Assembly (NCBI RefSeq): GCF_021917145.1
Contig: NC_061077.1
Coordinates: 8,110,083-8,174,082, forward strand
Direction of reading: 5' to 3'
Source: Hypomesus transpacificus
Taxonomy: Eukaryota > Chordata > Actinopteri > Osmeriformes > Osmeridae
Length of the DNA stretch: 64,000 nucleotides
In this document: positions 26,001 through 35,824 of the stretch, in pieces
Layout of the letters: the number at the start of each line of letters is the position of its first letter
Position numbering within the stretch: position 1 is the stretch's first letter
Notes under the pieces: generated by a model
What the model was told of the DNA's origin: nothing
The model's database searches: none
The model's input: only the letters and a program-made list of their open reading frames with translations
Made by a program: the position numbers and the translations under genes

Positions 26001-27969
26001 TGTATATCTATGGTTTCAATGCTGGGGTGTTCGCCACTCACAGGAAATGGCCATGAACGAGGTGCAGGTGATGAACCAGTTAAATCACGCAAACATCCTC
26101 CAGCTTTATGAGGCCTTTGAGACAAAGAACCAAGTGGTGTTAATCCTTGAATAGTAAGAAGCTGAATGTCATCCCTTTTCCATTTTCATACTATTTTATA
26201 CTATTGTTCTGCCATATTTTAACTATTTGAAAACAACAGACATTTTCTCAAGAATTGTGTTTGATAACCAACACTGTATAACCAATAATTCATTGATTCA
26301 CTTGTTCATGCGGATATGTTGTTCAGTGTTGAGGGTGGAGAGTTGTTTGATAGGATCGTAGATGAAAGCACACCTTTGACAGAGGTGGATGCCATGGTGT
26401 TTGTAAAACAGATCTGCGAGGGGATCCACTACATGCACCAGATGTTTGTTCTCCACCTTGACTTGAAGGTGAGGTGCAACTGAACAGTGTCATGTCTCCA
26501 TGAACCAGTGTGTACTACGTGAATTTGTCTTGGAATAATATGTTCCATAAAGTTTGTGTTGTCTTTCAACAGCCCGAGAATATCCTTTGTGTGAATCGCA
26601 CCAGCCATCAGGTGAAAATAATTGACTTTGGTTTAGCAAGAAGGTAAAGAACCCTCTTCTCTCGGTTAAAAAGGTTGAACATTAAATTGTAAAGTTGAAA
26701 GAAGTACAAGTGCCTTGCATATATATTGAGTTTACCTTGAATATTTGTTTTTGTATTTCTTCATGGCTCTCGTGGCTCTTTCTTTCTGAAAAATAGATAC
26801 AAACCACGGGAAAAGATGCGTGTAAATTTCGGAACACCTGAGTTTCTGGCCCCGGAGGTAGTGGACTTTGACTTTGTCTCCTTCCCCACTGACATGTGGA
26901 CCCTTGGAGTTGTCACATACATGCTGTGAGTTCTATACTGATTGATTCAGCTTTCAACATAATGAAATGCATTATAAACCTTATCCTGTCATGAAAATGG
27001 AATGGCATTTTGCAGTTTTCAGCACTATTGTGCGTTGGTACAATGTTTTCCTCTGTTCCTGTGCAGCCTGAGTGGTCTGTCACCGTTCCTGGGTGACGAT
27101 GAGAGCCAAACCCTCAACAATGTCCTGGCTGTCAACTGGTACTTTGAGGAAGAGGCTTTTGAGCACATCTCAGCAGAGGCCAGGGACTTTATCTCCAACT
27201 TGCTTATCCGTGAGAAGGGGTGAGAAGCTAAATCAACATGTGATACTTTTTGGGGGTTTCATGCTCCTTCCATGTGGTGTCAGATTAACATGTATTTTAC
27301 CATGTGATAGTATGGAGATATATCCATTCTAATATGCCCATCTATAACTATAAAGGCTTAAATTGGGTAAAATAAATCAAGTTTGTGTTGCATTGCCATA
27401 TTTATGCTATTGCCTGTGACTGAGTCTTATTCCTTGCATGGGTTCTCAAATGCCTGCATCTTTTCCTTGAAATGTGCAGTGTTCCACAGTTATACCTTTA
27501 AATGGAAATGTATTCTGATTGGTCAGGGGAAGACTCAGTGCTGCCAAATGTCTCAAGCATCCCTGGCTCAACAACATCTCAGAGAAGGCTAAACACAACA
27601 ACATAGTACTCAAATCCCAGGTCCTGCTGAAGAAATACATGGCCAAGAGGTTGTGGAGGGTCAGTAAAACAGCTTTGGCACCACTTTCACGCAGAATACT
27701 GCTCCACAGTGAGACCACTGACAATGTCCCGACCATAAACCTGAACACATACACTTGGATTTCAGATGTGAGGCTGCAGTGCATGTTTCACATTATGCCT
27801 TTTACCAAAGATAAATCTGCCCAATTAAACAAATACAGTATTGCATCTTCCTTGTTGTATATGTTATTAAATGTGTTGTGTTTTACAGAAAAACTACATT
27901 GCAATAGCAGCAGCGAACAGATTCAAGAAAATCAGCAGTTCAGGTTCTCTAACCTCTCTGGGATTCTGA
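23023..27969 (+). CDS. mylk2: Myosin light chain kinase, skeletal type (mylk2-like)
   Basis: A Ca2+/calmodulin-dependent kinase that phosphorylates myosin regulatory light chain in muscle. Fifteen coding exons: 23023-23275, 23411-23736, 23849-24055, 24174-24287, 24419-24789, 24944-25143, 25234-25339, 25872-25965, 26044-26153, 26327-26468, 26573-26643, 26797-26925, 27067-27219, 27527-27659, 27889-27969; 829 aa. Residues 1-84 look coiled coil-like; a low-complexity Ser/Thr/Lys linker runs to about residue 490. The kinase domain has LGGGRFGKVHRC (P-loop), LAAKVI (ATP lysine), HLDLKPEN (catalytic loop), IIDFGLARR, FGTPEFLAPE and GLSPFLGDDE. The tail KRLWRKNYIAIAAANRFKK is the autoinhibitory/calmodulin site, ending SSGSLTSLGF as in human MYLK2. 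The position next to tpx2 also fits MYLK2. A 5' UTR exon probably ends at 22847, followed by an acceptor at 22987. The N-terminal coil resembles MYLK3 more than human MYLK2. Confidence 0.92.
23434..23589 (+). repeat. 39-bp tandem repeat, four copies, in mylk2 exon 2
   Basis: Four adjacent 39-bp units encode a 13-residue repeat of the form QDGDPTEKQSIGA, with a few substitutions between copies. The unit length keeps the reading frame. It lies in the disordered linker between the N-terminal coil and the kinase domain, so copy number can probably vary without harming catalysis. Confidence 0.95.
25555..25700 (-). mobile_element. tRNA-derived SINE in a mylk2 intron, reverse orientation
   Basis: On the minus strand a GGGGCACCTTGGTGGCTCAC head with A-box character is followed by a B box (GGGTTCAGTTCC) and the common fish SINE tail CATTTCCTGCATGT. 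It is inserted between coding exons 7 and 8 of mylk2. Confidence 0.65.
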
Positions 27970-28293
27970 GTCTGTGATCACTGAGGCCTCTGCATAAAGC
28001 CTCTGTCATAGATGATCTCCACGGCAGAGCTCTAAAACCTGTCCTTGCTCACACCAGCTGCAAGATACTCAACATACAAGATCAGAAATACAGTTTTTTG
28101 TGGAACTGGACAAACCAATTAACTATTGGTGGGAAAGACCCCTTCCAAATCCAAAGTATCCAGGTCATGAGCATGCAAAAAGGCAAAAATATTTGAATAG
28201 ACTCGGACTTTTTTTTTGTTAATGTTAGAACTTACATTGGAGATCCTGTTTCCGATGTAATTTGCTGCACCTTATGATTTGACTCAATATTTA

Positions 28294-28299
28294 AATAAA
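28294..28299 (+). terminator. Poly(A) signal AATAAA, mylk2
   Basis: AATAAA is 325 bases after the mylk2 stop, followed by a GT/T-rich stretch. The convergent plagl2 3' UTR begins about 650 bases further on. Confidence 0.55.
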
Positions 28300-28450
28300 T
28301 AATCATATATGTTTTTCTTTGTGGCCACTTATTTATACATTGAACTCCAGTGATATGAATGATTCAAAATATAACATATGTTTAACAAATTAAAAGAATG
28401 AACAGGTTAACTACAAACTGCTTGTGCATAGACTTGCATTGTCACAAATA

Positions 28451-28502
28451 TTTGCAATTGAGTGGCTACAGTATCGGTATAAACTAGCCACTCAACTGCA
28501 AA
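28451..28502. repeat. 18-bp inverted repeat with 16-nt loop
   Basis: Arms at 28451-28468 and 28485-28502 are complementary at 17 of 18 positions. It lies between the 3' ends of mylk2 and the PLAG gene. Confidence 0.9.
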
Positions 28503-28958
28503 TTCTGATAAGGGTGGAGGAAAATCCACAGATCATATAGCCAGAAAAACCTGTATCCCTTTGAAATGATGCCAAGAGACACAAAGTCTCTGAAGCATGG
28601 AATTGCAGTTTTGATGTTCCACAGTCGAATATCTAGAAAATGCCGACAGAGCACTCCGTGTAATGTATATAGGTCACGTGAGCTGCTACAGAACGGACAG
28701 TATAGAAGAGTAACAGGAGATGACTAGAACACCTATTCCATTTAGTAGATTAAATTCACCATTGTGTGCCTACTGTCCAATGCAAGCAGATATATGCAAT
28801 CCATTTTGTATCCTCACCCCCTTATTTCCTGTGACAAGGCAACAAAAAATATACTGTTACCTGAAGTATTTACCTGAATGGAAACAGGCATATGACACTA
28901 GATAAACATATGAAAAGTAAATATTTCAAGACAAAAATCACCAAAATCTAAAGAATAC

Positions 28959-28964
28959 TTTATT
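28959..28964 (-). terminator. Poly(A) signal AATAAA, plagl2-like
   Basis: TTTATT on the plus strand gives AATAAA on the minus strand. If used, the PLAG gene has a 3' UTR of about 1.8 kb (28945-30780), typical for this family. Confidence 0.45.
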
Positions 28965-30780
28965 GTTTAATGTTCTGACAACAAATTACAAAGTAATATG
29001 TAAGAGCAGTTTAACCATTCACCTTTTCATATTTCTCTAATCTATAATTTGATTAACAACTAGACCAATATTGTCCTAATTCAAAAAAGTTTGTGGTGAT
29101 ACCTGCACATTAGTATAGCTCCATGCTAAATCTAATGTCGGTATCAGAATAATACATTTTTATATGAATTACTCATTACAGTTTCATTGGAACATTACTT
29201 GTACTCCACTTACACTTACTTTCTCCATGTTCTATGCTAATCTAAATACAAAGCTATATCTACACATTATGTGCGTTTGTTCCACTGACAAAAATAAACT
29301 ATACAGACAGATGGAGAGTAACCTGTCACTTTTCGATGAGGTAGTCAACAAGGACAAATGCTTAATGAGCATGGATTAACATATCTATGAATGAGGATAT
29401 ACAACTATTAGTGAAGGAGCACACACACAACAATGATCAAGAAGATTGTTTCCCATTCCCACAATTCAATACCCTATATTTTCAGACTTCTAAATTGTTA
29501 CACTTGTGGCTGTTAAACCATGCTCTTAAACAGAATAAGACAGAGGTAGCATGTTATGGGTCAATAGTGTCTATTTTAGCTAATAAAAAAAAGAACACTT
29601 AGATTCTTAAAATCTACCATTTCACTTTAAACCTAATGGCACAAATAAAAGCCAAAATAACTAGGAAAGAAAATACAACTAAGATCATAACCTATTCTTC
29701 TCAGAGGGAGCGCATGTTTGTTGAGGTAAATTACATTTCATAAGAGATCAATTATTTTATTTAATAATGTCATAAGTGCTTAAACCTGGTCTAGAGGCTA
29801 GGTCACCCTAGAGAGGCACAACAGTAGCAGTTTAAGACATAAGTTGCAACATTACAAGGCTCATGACAATGCTTAGGTAAAAGCCTATAATAAATGATAC
29901 ACTAAAATGCAAGTAGGGATAAAAGATAAGGTAAAACCCCTTTCAGTAACAAATTATTGTAAGGTAAACTCATCAAGATTACATTGTCACACAAAGTTGC
30001 CACCTTCAACTTGTCACAGCAACAATATTCAGGCTAAATGTACCCCTACAAACTTGAGTATCCATTGAGGAAAGCCAATTTTTAAAGAGACAATATTCTG
30101 ACATACGTTAATATGTTGGTGTTTTGGGTCTTTGATGAATTGTCTATTATAAGATCAATTATGTAGAGTAAATACAGCTTTGCTAGTACTTGTATAAACA
30201 ACTAATCATGACACATCATTAAACTTGCATGGCAAACTGGTCTTGGAAGTGTGTGAATACTGTCACTGAGCGAAGGGAACTCAGTAACTCATTCAGTACG
30301 TTATTGAAAATAAGTTTTTTTTTCCTTTCAATTTTGTACCGCACATAGTTATTTTGGGGAACATAAGGCTTTAAAGCCATTTATAGCCATTCTTCACTTC
30401 AATAAGTGCAACCATTGTTTGTAACAAGTTTTGATAAAAACATTTTTGGTTGCAGTAAGATACCCTATGATCTCCTTCCTCTCAAATATTTATCTGATGA
30501 GGTAATACTGACGAGGTGATTTGTTGTGTTCTAAAAAAAAAAAAAAAAAAAAGGTATGAAAAAGAAGCAAACTGGCTATGATTAGCAACATTAGCAAAAC
30601 AAGCTAAATTAGCAAGAAGGCTCATGCAAAGTACAATTCCCATTTTTTTGCCCATTTCAAAATAAACTTCAGCACATTGGAAGTCAATACTTGTCACTCA
30701 TATATTCAAGTCATTGCAGAAAGACTCTTTTCCTATGCTGTTCTTCATGATGGTTTAGTATGTGTCCTGGATCAAGTTTG

Positions 30781-32082
30781 TCACTGTTGGAAGGCCTGGT
30801 AATAGCGAGGTAGGGAGTTGGAAGTGCTCATAGCAGGGCTGCTGAACCCCTGAGGTAGCTGGTTGTGGTGGGGTCCAGGGCCTTGGGATACCTGGGCTTG
30901 TGGAGGCTGCAGGATGGTAAAGGGCCCTGGGGTCTGAGAGGACAGGGGCGGGGTAGACGCTGAAGAGGAGGCAGCAGAGGTGGAGGTAGAAGGATAGCCC
31001 ATCACAAGCCCTCCCATACTCATATGGGCACTGTAGGGTGGTAAACCAAGGGGCAGGAATCCCAGCAGAGGACCCAGGTCCATGTTAGCAGCACAGGAGA
31101 GCTCGGCTGTGGAAAGAGCAGGGCTCCTAGACAGGAGGTGGGGGTCCCCAGGTCCACCCTGGGCCTCAGAAAGAACGTCCCTCTGGGGAGAGGCAGAGGA
31201 GGAAGTGGAAGAAGGGGCAGCTGTAAGGTGTGGGGGCAATCCACTCTGCAGGTCCATGAGGAAGCTCTCCATGTCACTTCGAGGGTATGAGGTAGATCCA
31301 TGCTGGTACCTGGGCATATGACCATAGGCCTGCTGGTGCTGCTGCTGGGGTTGGAGGTGGTGGTGAGGGTGAGGGGATGGAGGAGGCATGTGACGACCCA
31401 CGCCAATGGCTGTGGAAAGGGAGCCCTGCATTAGGGAGTGATGATGGCCCATTCCAGGGTTGGCCATGTTGGGCATGGAGTAGGAGTTGTACATGTCCAT
31501 AGAGAAGGCTTCTGGGGGTTCCTTGGAGGCAGGACCCATGTCACATGCCACAGGACTAGGCTCCTCCTTGACCGGACATGGGGTTATGGGAGTAGGAGGA
31601 GCTGTGGGAGTAGTGGGTGTGCCCGAGGGTGTAGGGGCTGCCTCCTGGCTGTGGCTCTTCTTCAGGTGGCGGGTTAGGTGGTCTCGACGGCCAAAGCGCT
31701 GGGCACAACGTGGGCAGAGGAAGTCGCGGCGTCCAGTGTGAACAACAGCATGGCGCCGCACATCTTTGCGGGTGTAGAAACGTCGGTCACAGCGCTCACA
31801 AGAGTACTTCCTCTCTCGGACTGCTACAGCAGGGTTTGTGGCACCCTCCAATGGAGGAGGCCTGTCATTGTGACTCCCCAGCTGCTCTAGAAGAGAGGGT
31901 GCCCCATCTTGGCAGGGGAGCTCACTTGGAAGGGAAGCAGCAGGGGTGTGGGCAGCCACTAAGTGACGTCTATATCCAAGCTGGGTGTTGTACTGCTTAC
32001 CACACTCCTCACACTGGAACACCTGCCTGTTAGAGTCATGGGTCTGCAGGTGGCTCTTCAGGTGGTCTTGCTGTTGGAACAT
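30781..32082 (-). CDS. plagl2: PLAG-family zinc-finger transcription factor (plagl2-like), N-terminally reduced
   Basis: A C2H2 DNA-binding transcription factor of the nucleus. The long terminal exon encodes 433 aa from the ATG at 32082. It begins MFQQQDHLKSHLQTHD, the second half of a PLAG finger, followed by intact fingers CEECGKQYNTQLGYRRHL, CERCDRRFYTRKDVRRH and CPRCAQRFGRRDHLTRH. A finger between them has collapsed to LPCQDGAPSLLEQLGSH. The Pro/Ser/Gln-rich C-terminal part ends GFSSPAMSTSNSLPRYYQAFQQ-like and matches the PLAGL2 end (TLPRFHQAFQ). Only three fingers are intact, against seven in human PLAGL2. It could instead be the divergent fish paralog plagx. An in-frame TAG precedes the ATG, so upstream coding sequence requires splicing: segments 32143-32237 and 32302-32320 would add 39 codons. 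A 5' noncoding exon probably ends at 33631. Position beside asxl1 fits human PLAGL2. Confidence 0.85.
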   Translation of the reverse strand: MFQQQDHLKSHLQTHDSNRQVFQCEECGKQYNTQLGYRRHLVAAHTPAASLPSELPCQDGAPSLLEQLGSHNDRPPPLEGATNPAVAVRERKYSCERCDRRFYTRKDVRRHAVVHTGRRDFLCPRCAQRFGRRDHLTRHLKKSHSQEAAPTPSGTPTTPTAPPTPITPCPVKEEPSPVACDMGPASKEPPEAFSMDMYNSYSMPNMANPGMGHHHSLMQGSLSTAIGVGRHMPPPSPHPHHHLQPQQQHQQAYGHMPRYQHGSTSYPRSDMESFLMDLQSGLPPHLTAAPSSTSSSASPQRDVLSEAQGGPGDPHLLSRSPALSTAELSCAANMDLGPLLGFLPLGLPPYSAHMSMGGLVMGYPSTSTSAASSSASTPPLSSQTPGPFTILQPPQAQVSQGPGPHHNQLPQGFSSPAMSTSNSLPRYYQAFQQ

Positions 32083-32142
32083 CCTCTACCAGAGGGAACA
32101 GCACTGGGTCTTCTGCAGAGGGATACTGGCCATAAGCCTGAC

Positions 32143-32237
32143 CATACAAAAAGAACACTCATGGGGTACTTTCAGATTAACCATCAACCGAAGACCTTCC
32201 TTTGCCGTACTGTTATTGGAAAGATGTGGAAAGAGTG
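32143..32237 (-). other. Decayed PLAG finger; possible upstream coding exon
   Basis: In the frame that ends LKVPHECSFCM, this stretch aligns with fingers 2-3 of PLAG proteins. CSFC supplies the cysteine pair missing from the main ORF, with exactly 12 residues to the next histidine if 32086-32142 is spliced out (GTCAGG...GGTAG, 57 nt). The preceding finger keeps spacing and a few scaffold residues (H, K, L, M), but all four zinc ligands are gone. An acceptor at its start (CACTCAG) is in phase with a MAAAST start exon (32302-32320, donor GTAAGG), although that acceptor has a poor pyrimidine tract. Confidence 0.4.
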
Positions 32238-32320
32238 CTGAGTGTTGCTTCTTTAGTGTTCCGTGTCCTCTCCAGGCGATACGTAGTCTGTCCTCCCTTA
32301 CCAGTGGAAGCAGCTGCCAT

Positions 32321-35300
32321 AGCAACCCAAAAGGGCTGAAGTGGTGACTGAGTTTGTGTGCGTTTTTTTCCAAATGGGATCCCTTGTATAAGAGTTCCCC
32401 TCACCCAGTCACACTTGTTGATTGAGAGAACCAGTGTTTCCTTATCACAGCCCTGTTGGGAAAATAAATAAATAATACATTGGCGTAGTCTAACATTTGA
32501 ATTGAGCAAGGTATGTGATCCAACTGCAAACCACCTCAACTCATGCAATATTTAAATATAATTATTGTACACTTAATGTGTACAGCTACAACTAACATAC
32601 ACCATAGCATTCAAACCAACTGAAACTAAACACTTTAGTAGCAAATCCCACCTCCCAAGCAACACTTGATTGTTATGTCTATGTTATTAATTGACATGAG
32701 GGCTTCAACATCTGTCTATGCTCTATCCATTAACCCAAATGCCTTAACTTTCTGTGGCCTGCTGGACAATATTGCACTCAATTGCTTGTAAGTGTCTCGT
32801 GTGCATCACATGCTTCATCCAGACAAATAATACATTATCGCAATAAATCTACTAAACTGCAAGTTGCTTTGGATAAAGCTAAATTACCTACATGTGTTGT
32901 CATTATTGTTACGGGGCTCAATGATACTTTCAACTTATATTAACACGCTCTAAGTATTCTATTGAGAATCGCCAAAGGGATACAGTGCCATCTTGTGGGA
33001 GCCAAAATGGATGAAGTACGAGACTTCGTGAACTTGATTATTTTTATGATGTTTCAAAATACAAGATTTGTTTTTAAACATATTGAATTGTGTAGCTGTA
33101 TAGGAGTATGATAATATTATTGTAGGCTAAACTTGGCAAATAAGTAGGAAATGACAGTCAAATTACCACTGTAATGAGGTTTTGCTAGCTAATTCATAAA
33201 GTAAAAAATTCAACCTGTACGATAGAGAAACAATCCCAAACGTTGCAATTCGTGTTGCATTTTATGAATAATTCCGCAAGGGCATAAGATCCAAACAACC
33301 AAATTCACGTAACATTTCTTAGGCTCCAACTCATACGAATGATATAAGCTAAGCTATTCACGAGGCAACATCCAGTGTCAAAACATCATTACGCAAAATC
33401 GTTGTTAACCACCATTATTTGAAAAATGATGTGCGGCAGAATTAAAACAATGTATTTCGGTAATGGAAACGATTTCATTCGCAGATAATACATACAAAAT
33501 CGGCAAAATTCCGACTATTCAACAAGTTTAGGCTATGACACCGAGTTTCAAGTCGGCATGGGTCGACTTTTGTATTAATCTAGAAGCCGACTGTTTGAAA
33601 CCTGTAACTCCAACCATAGCAAAAACTTACCTTCAAAACATTCACGTTGACTCTCTACGCCATTTTCATTCAACTCTTAAGTTAAATATTTTTCCCAATT
33701 TATTTTACATTTATTATTTTTAGGGCCTGGACCCTTCTGTGCGGCGCTAGAGTTGTAGAGCGCGTGCATTGTGGGAGCGTGACGTCAGACACACCACTTT
33801 GACAAACTTTTGCAATTCTCATAATTCTGAGCAGACACACCACCTTAGTCAAAAACATCTGTCAGTTGGATGTAGAAGTAAAATTCTAAATGTATTTTTA
33901 ATTGAAATAGCCATATCTGCAAAATGTGCAATCTGTTTCAACCTTTTCCTCATAATAAATGTACACAGTGTAGTGCACACTGACATAAAGTACTTATTAC
34001 AATATTGACACATCCTCTGTTTGGCTACATGTCTGCTTAACAGAAAATACTGAAATGGAAGGATGTAACAAATCCTTGCACACGAGTTGGTTGATATTGT
34101 ACATCTGTTCAAATATGAGTTTAGGACCCTCTGTTAGAAAGCATCAAGGCTCCAAATGCATAATGGAAAATGTTTTTGAATCAGAATATGATTTATTGGC
34201 CAAGAATATGTACAAGGAATATGACTCAGGTTTTTACATTGCTCTCAACATACTTACACAGAAGAAGATATAAAGTTAAGCAACTAGGCTGAGCAAATAA
34301 AGGTAAAAACAACATGAATACACATCTCTATATAGAAGTCAAGATCAATGTGATCTTTTCCTTAAACAACCTAAAATGAATGATTACTCTCAATCTTATC
34401 CTATCTTCCAAACAGGCATCCGATGATAAAGCGTGTGGCCAATAACGGAGAGGAGAAAACAATGAATGCTGTTGAATAGAAGCAGAATCTTACAGACAAC
34501 GCTATGCCACTGTCTTTGGCTGGGTTTTTGAGGCCTCTTACATGGAACTCAACTGAATCCAGATATGACCTTGCTTTACTGTTTAAACCCTGAAGCTAAC
34601 ATGCGCTATATCTTTCACTTTCCCTTTTTACTTTTTCCCTTTAGTGTTGACTTACCTGTTGGAATTGGACCCAAATAGTACCCCACATGATAAGTAACCT
34701 TTTCTAAGACACCTTACAATCACCTTACAAACAGTCTAAGCTGTTGCAAGCAATTCATTTCTGTATGTTTGTACTTGTTCACTCCCATTTGGCATGTTGC
34801 TTGTTTTTTAGCTTTGAAATGTTGCTTTCATTATTCATTTGACATTAAGGGGAATAAAAAGTAATAGGCTACTTTTCTCAAGAACCCACCGATGGCCAAA
34901 CCAAACTTTGAGTGCTGCCTAACCCAGGGATTCACTCCTAAATCACATTTGCTTCCACGCCCTATTATGCATGTTGCAACCTTCTCTTATGTTTGTTATG
35001 TTCTGTGTTTTCTGGTCATAGGGTTTGGTAAGCGTTCCAATTTGTTAGAAGGCAGAGGTTCTTCAGTATGCAATCCATTTTACTATAGGATTTCCAAACG
35101 GAAAGAAAGGAGTTGGAGTTTAATTTAAAAGAGTAGCCATAGCTCATCCACCATGTCTTGAAATTGAGTGAATATTTTTCATCGGTTCTGCTTTTTGCTG
35201 TTAGGCATATTAATATATTTACGTGAAATGAAGGCGGCGCAAATTCCCTTTTAAAATACAAGTACGCTACAGCGTTTTCCAGTGTTTTTGTGTGGTTTCA

Positions 35301-35824
35301 CTTCAACTGCCGTCGTAGCACTTTGTAGTCCGACTGAGAGAGGGGGTGGGGAAACGATAGTTGTTTTGTGTTGCATTCCTGCAGTGTGTCTGACCTTTGA
35401 CCTCGTTGTTGTGTTGTCTCCGCCTTGCATTCCAAAGTGAGGGTTTCCTGCAGTACACCAGAGGCGCTCGCAGCTAGGGCTCGCTCGCTTTGCGCCCCAT
35501 TTGTATTTACTACTGCTAGCCAGCTAGCCAGCCACCAACCTTTGTAGCCAACATTACAGAGTACATTAGAATACAACAAATTATGAATACGTCTGGCTAG
35601 GTAACTGGCTAGGGAATACAATACGAGCGAGAAAAACAAGTCAGTTGTTGGTAGCCTAGCAAAACGGGTGTCTTGCTAGGTAGCTCTAGCTAGCTTGCTA
35701 AAAAGCTAACCAGTTAGCGCGCACGGTTTTCTGACCCACCGACCGTATTTAGCTTGCTTTGTGGCAGCTGAAGATAGACGCAGCCCTACAGGGAGTAGTG
35801 TACCAAGCTTTCAGAGAGAAGGAA
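32321..35824. other. Divergent promoter interval between the PLAG gene and asxl1
   Basis: It holds a candidate PLAG 5' exon near 32303-32453 (acceptor CCCAACAG on the minus strand), a noncoding exon ending at 33631, the CRE at 33780, and about 1.5 kb with nothing recognisable. The asxl1 5' UTR and promoter lie around 35300-35824. TAGC-rich words flank the asxl1 start. Confidence 0.5.
33780..33787 (-). promoter_or_regulatory. Full CRE/ATF site at the presumed plagl2 promoter
   Basis: The palindromic TGACGTCA lies just upstream of the GC-rich stretch that precedes the presumed first noncoding exon of the PLAG gene (exon ends at 33631, donor GTAAGT). Position and exact consensus suggest a CREB/ATF site; binding is inferred. 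Confidence 0.4.
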
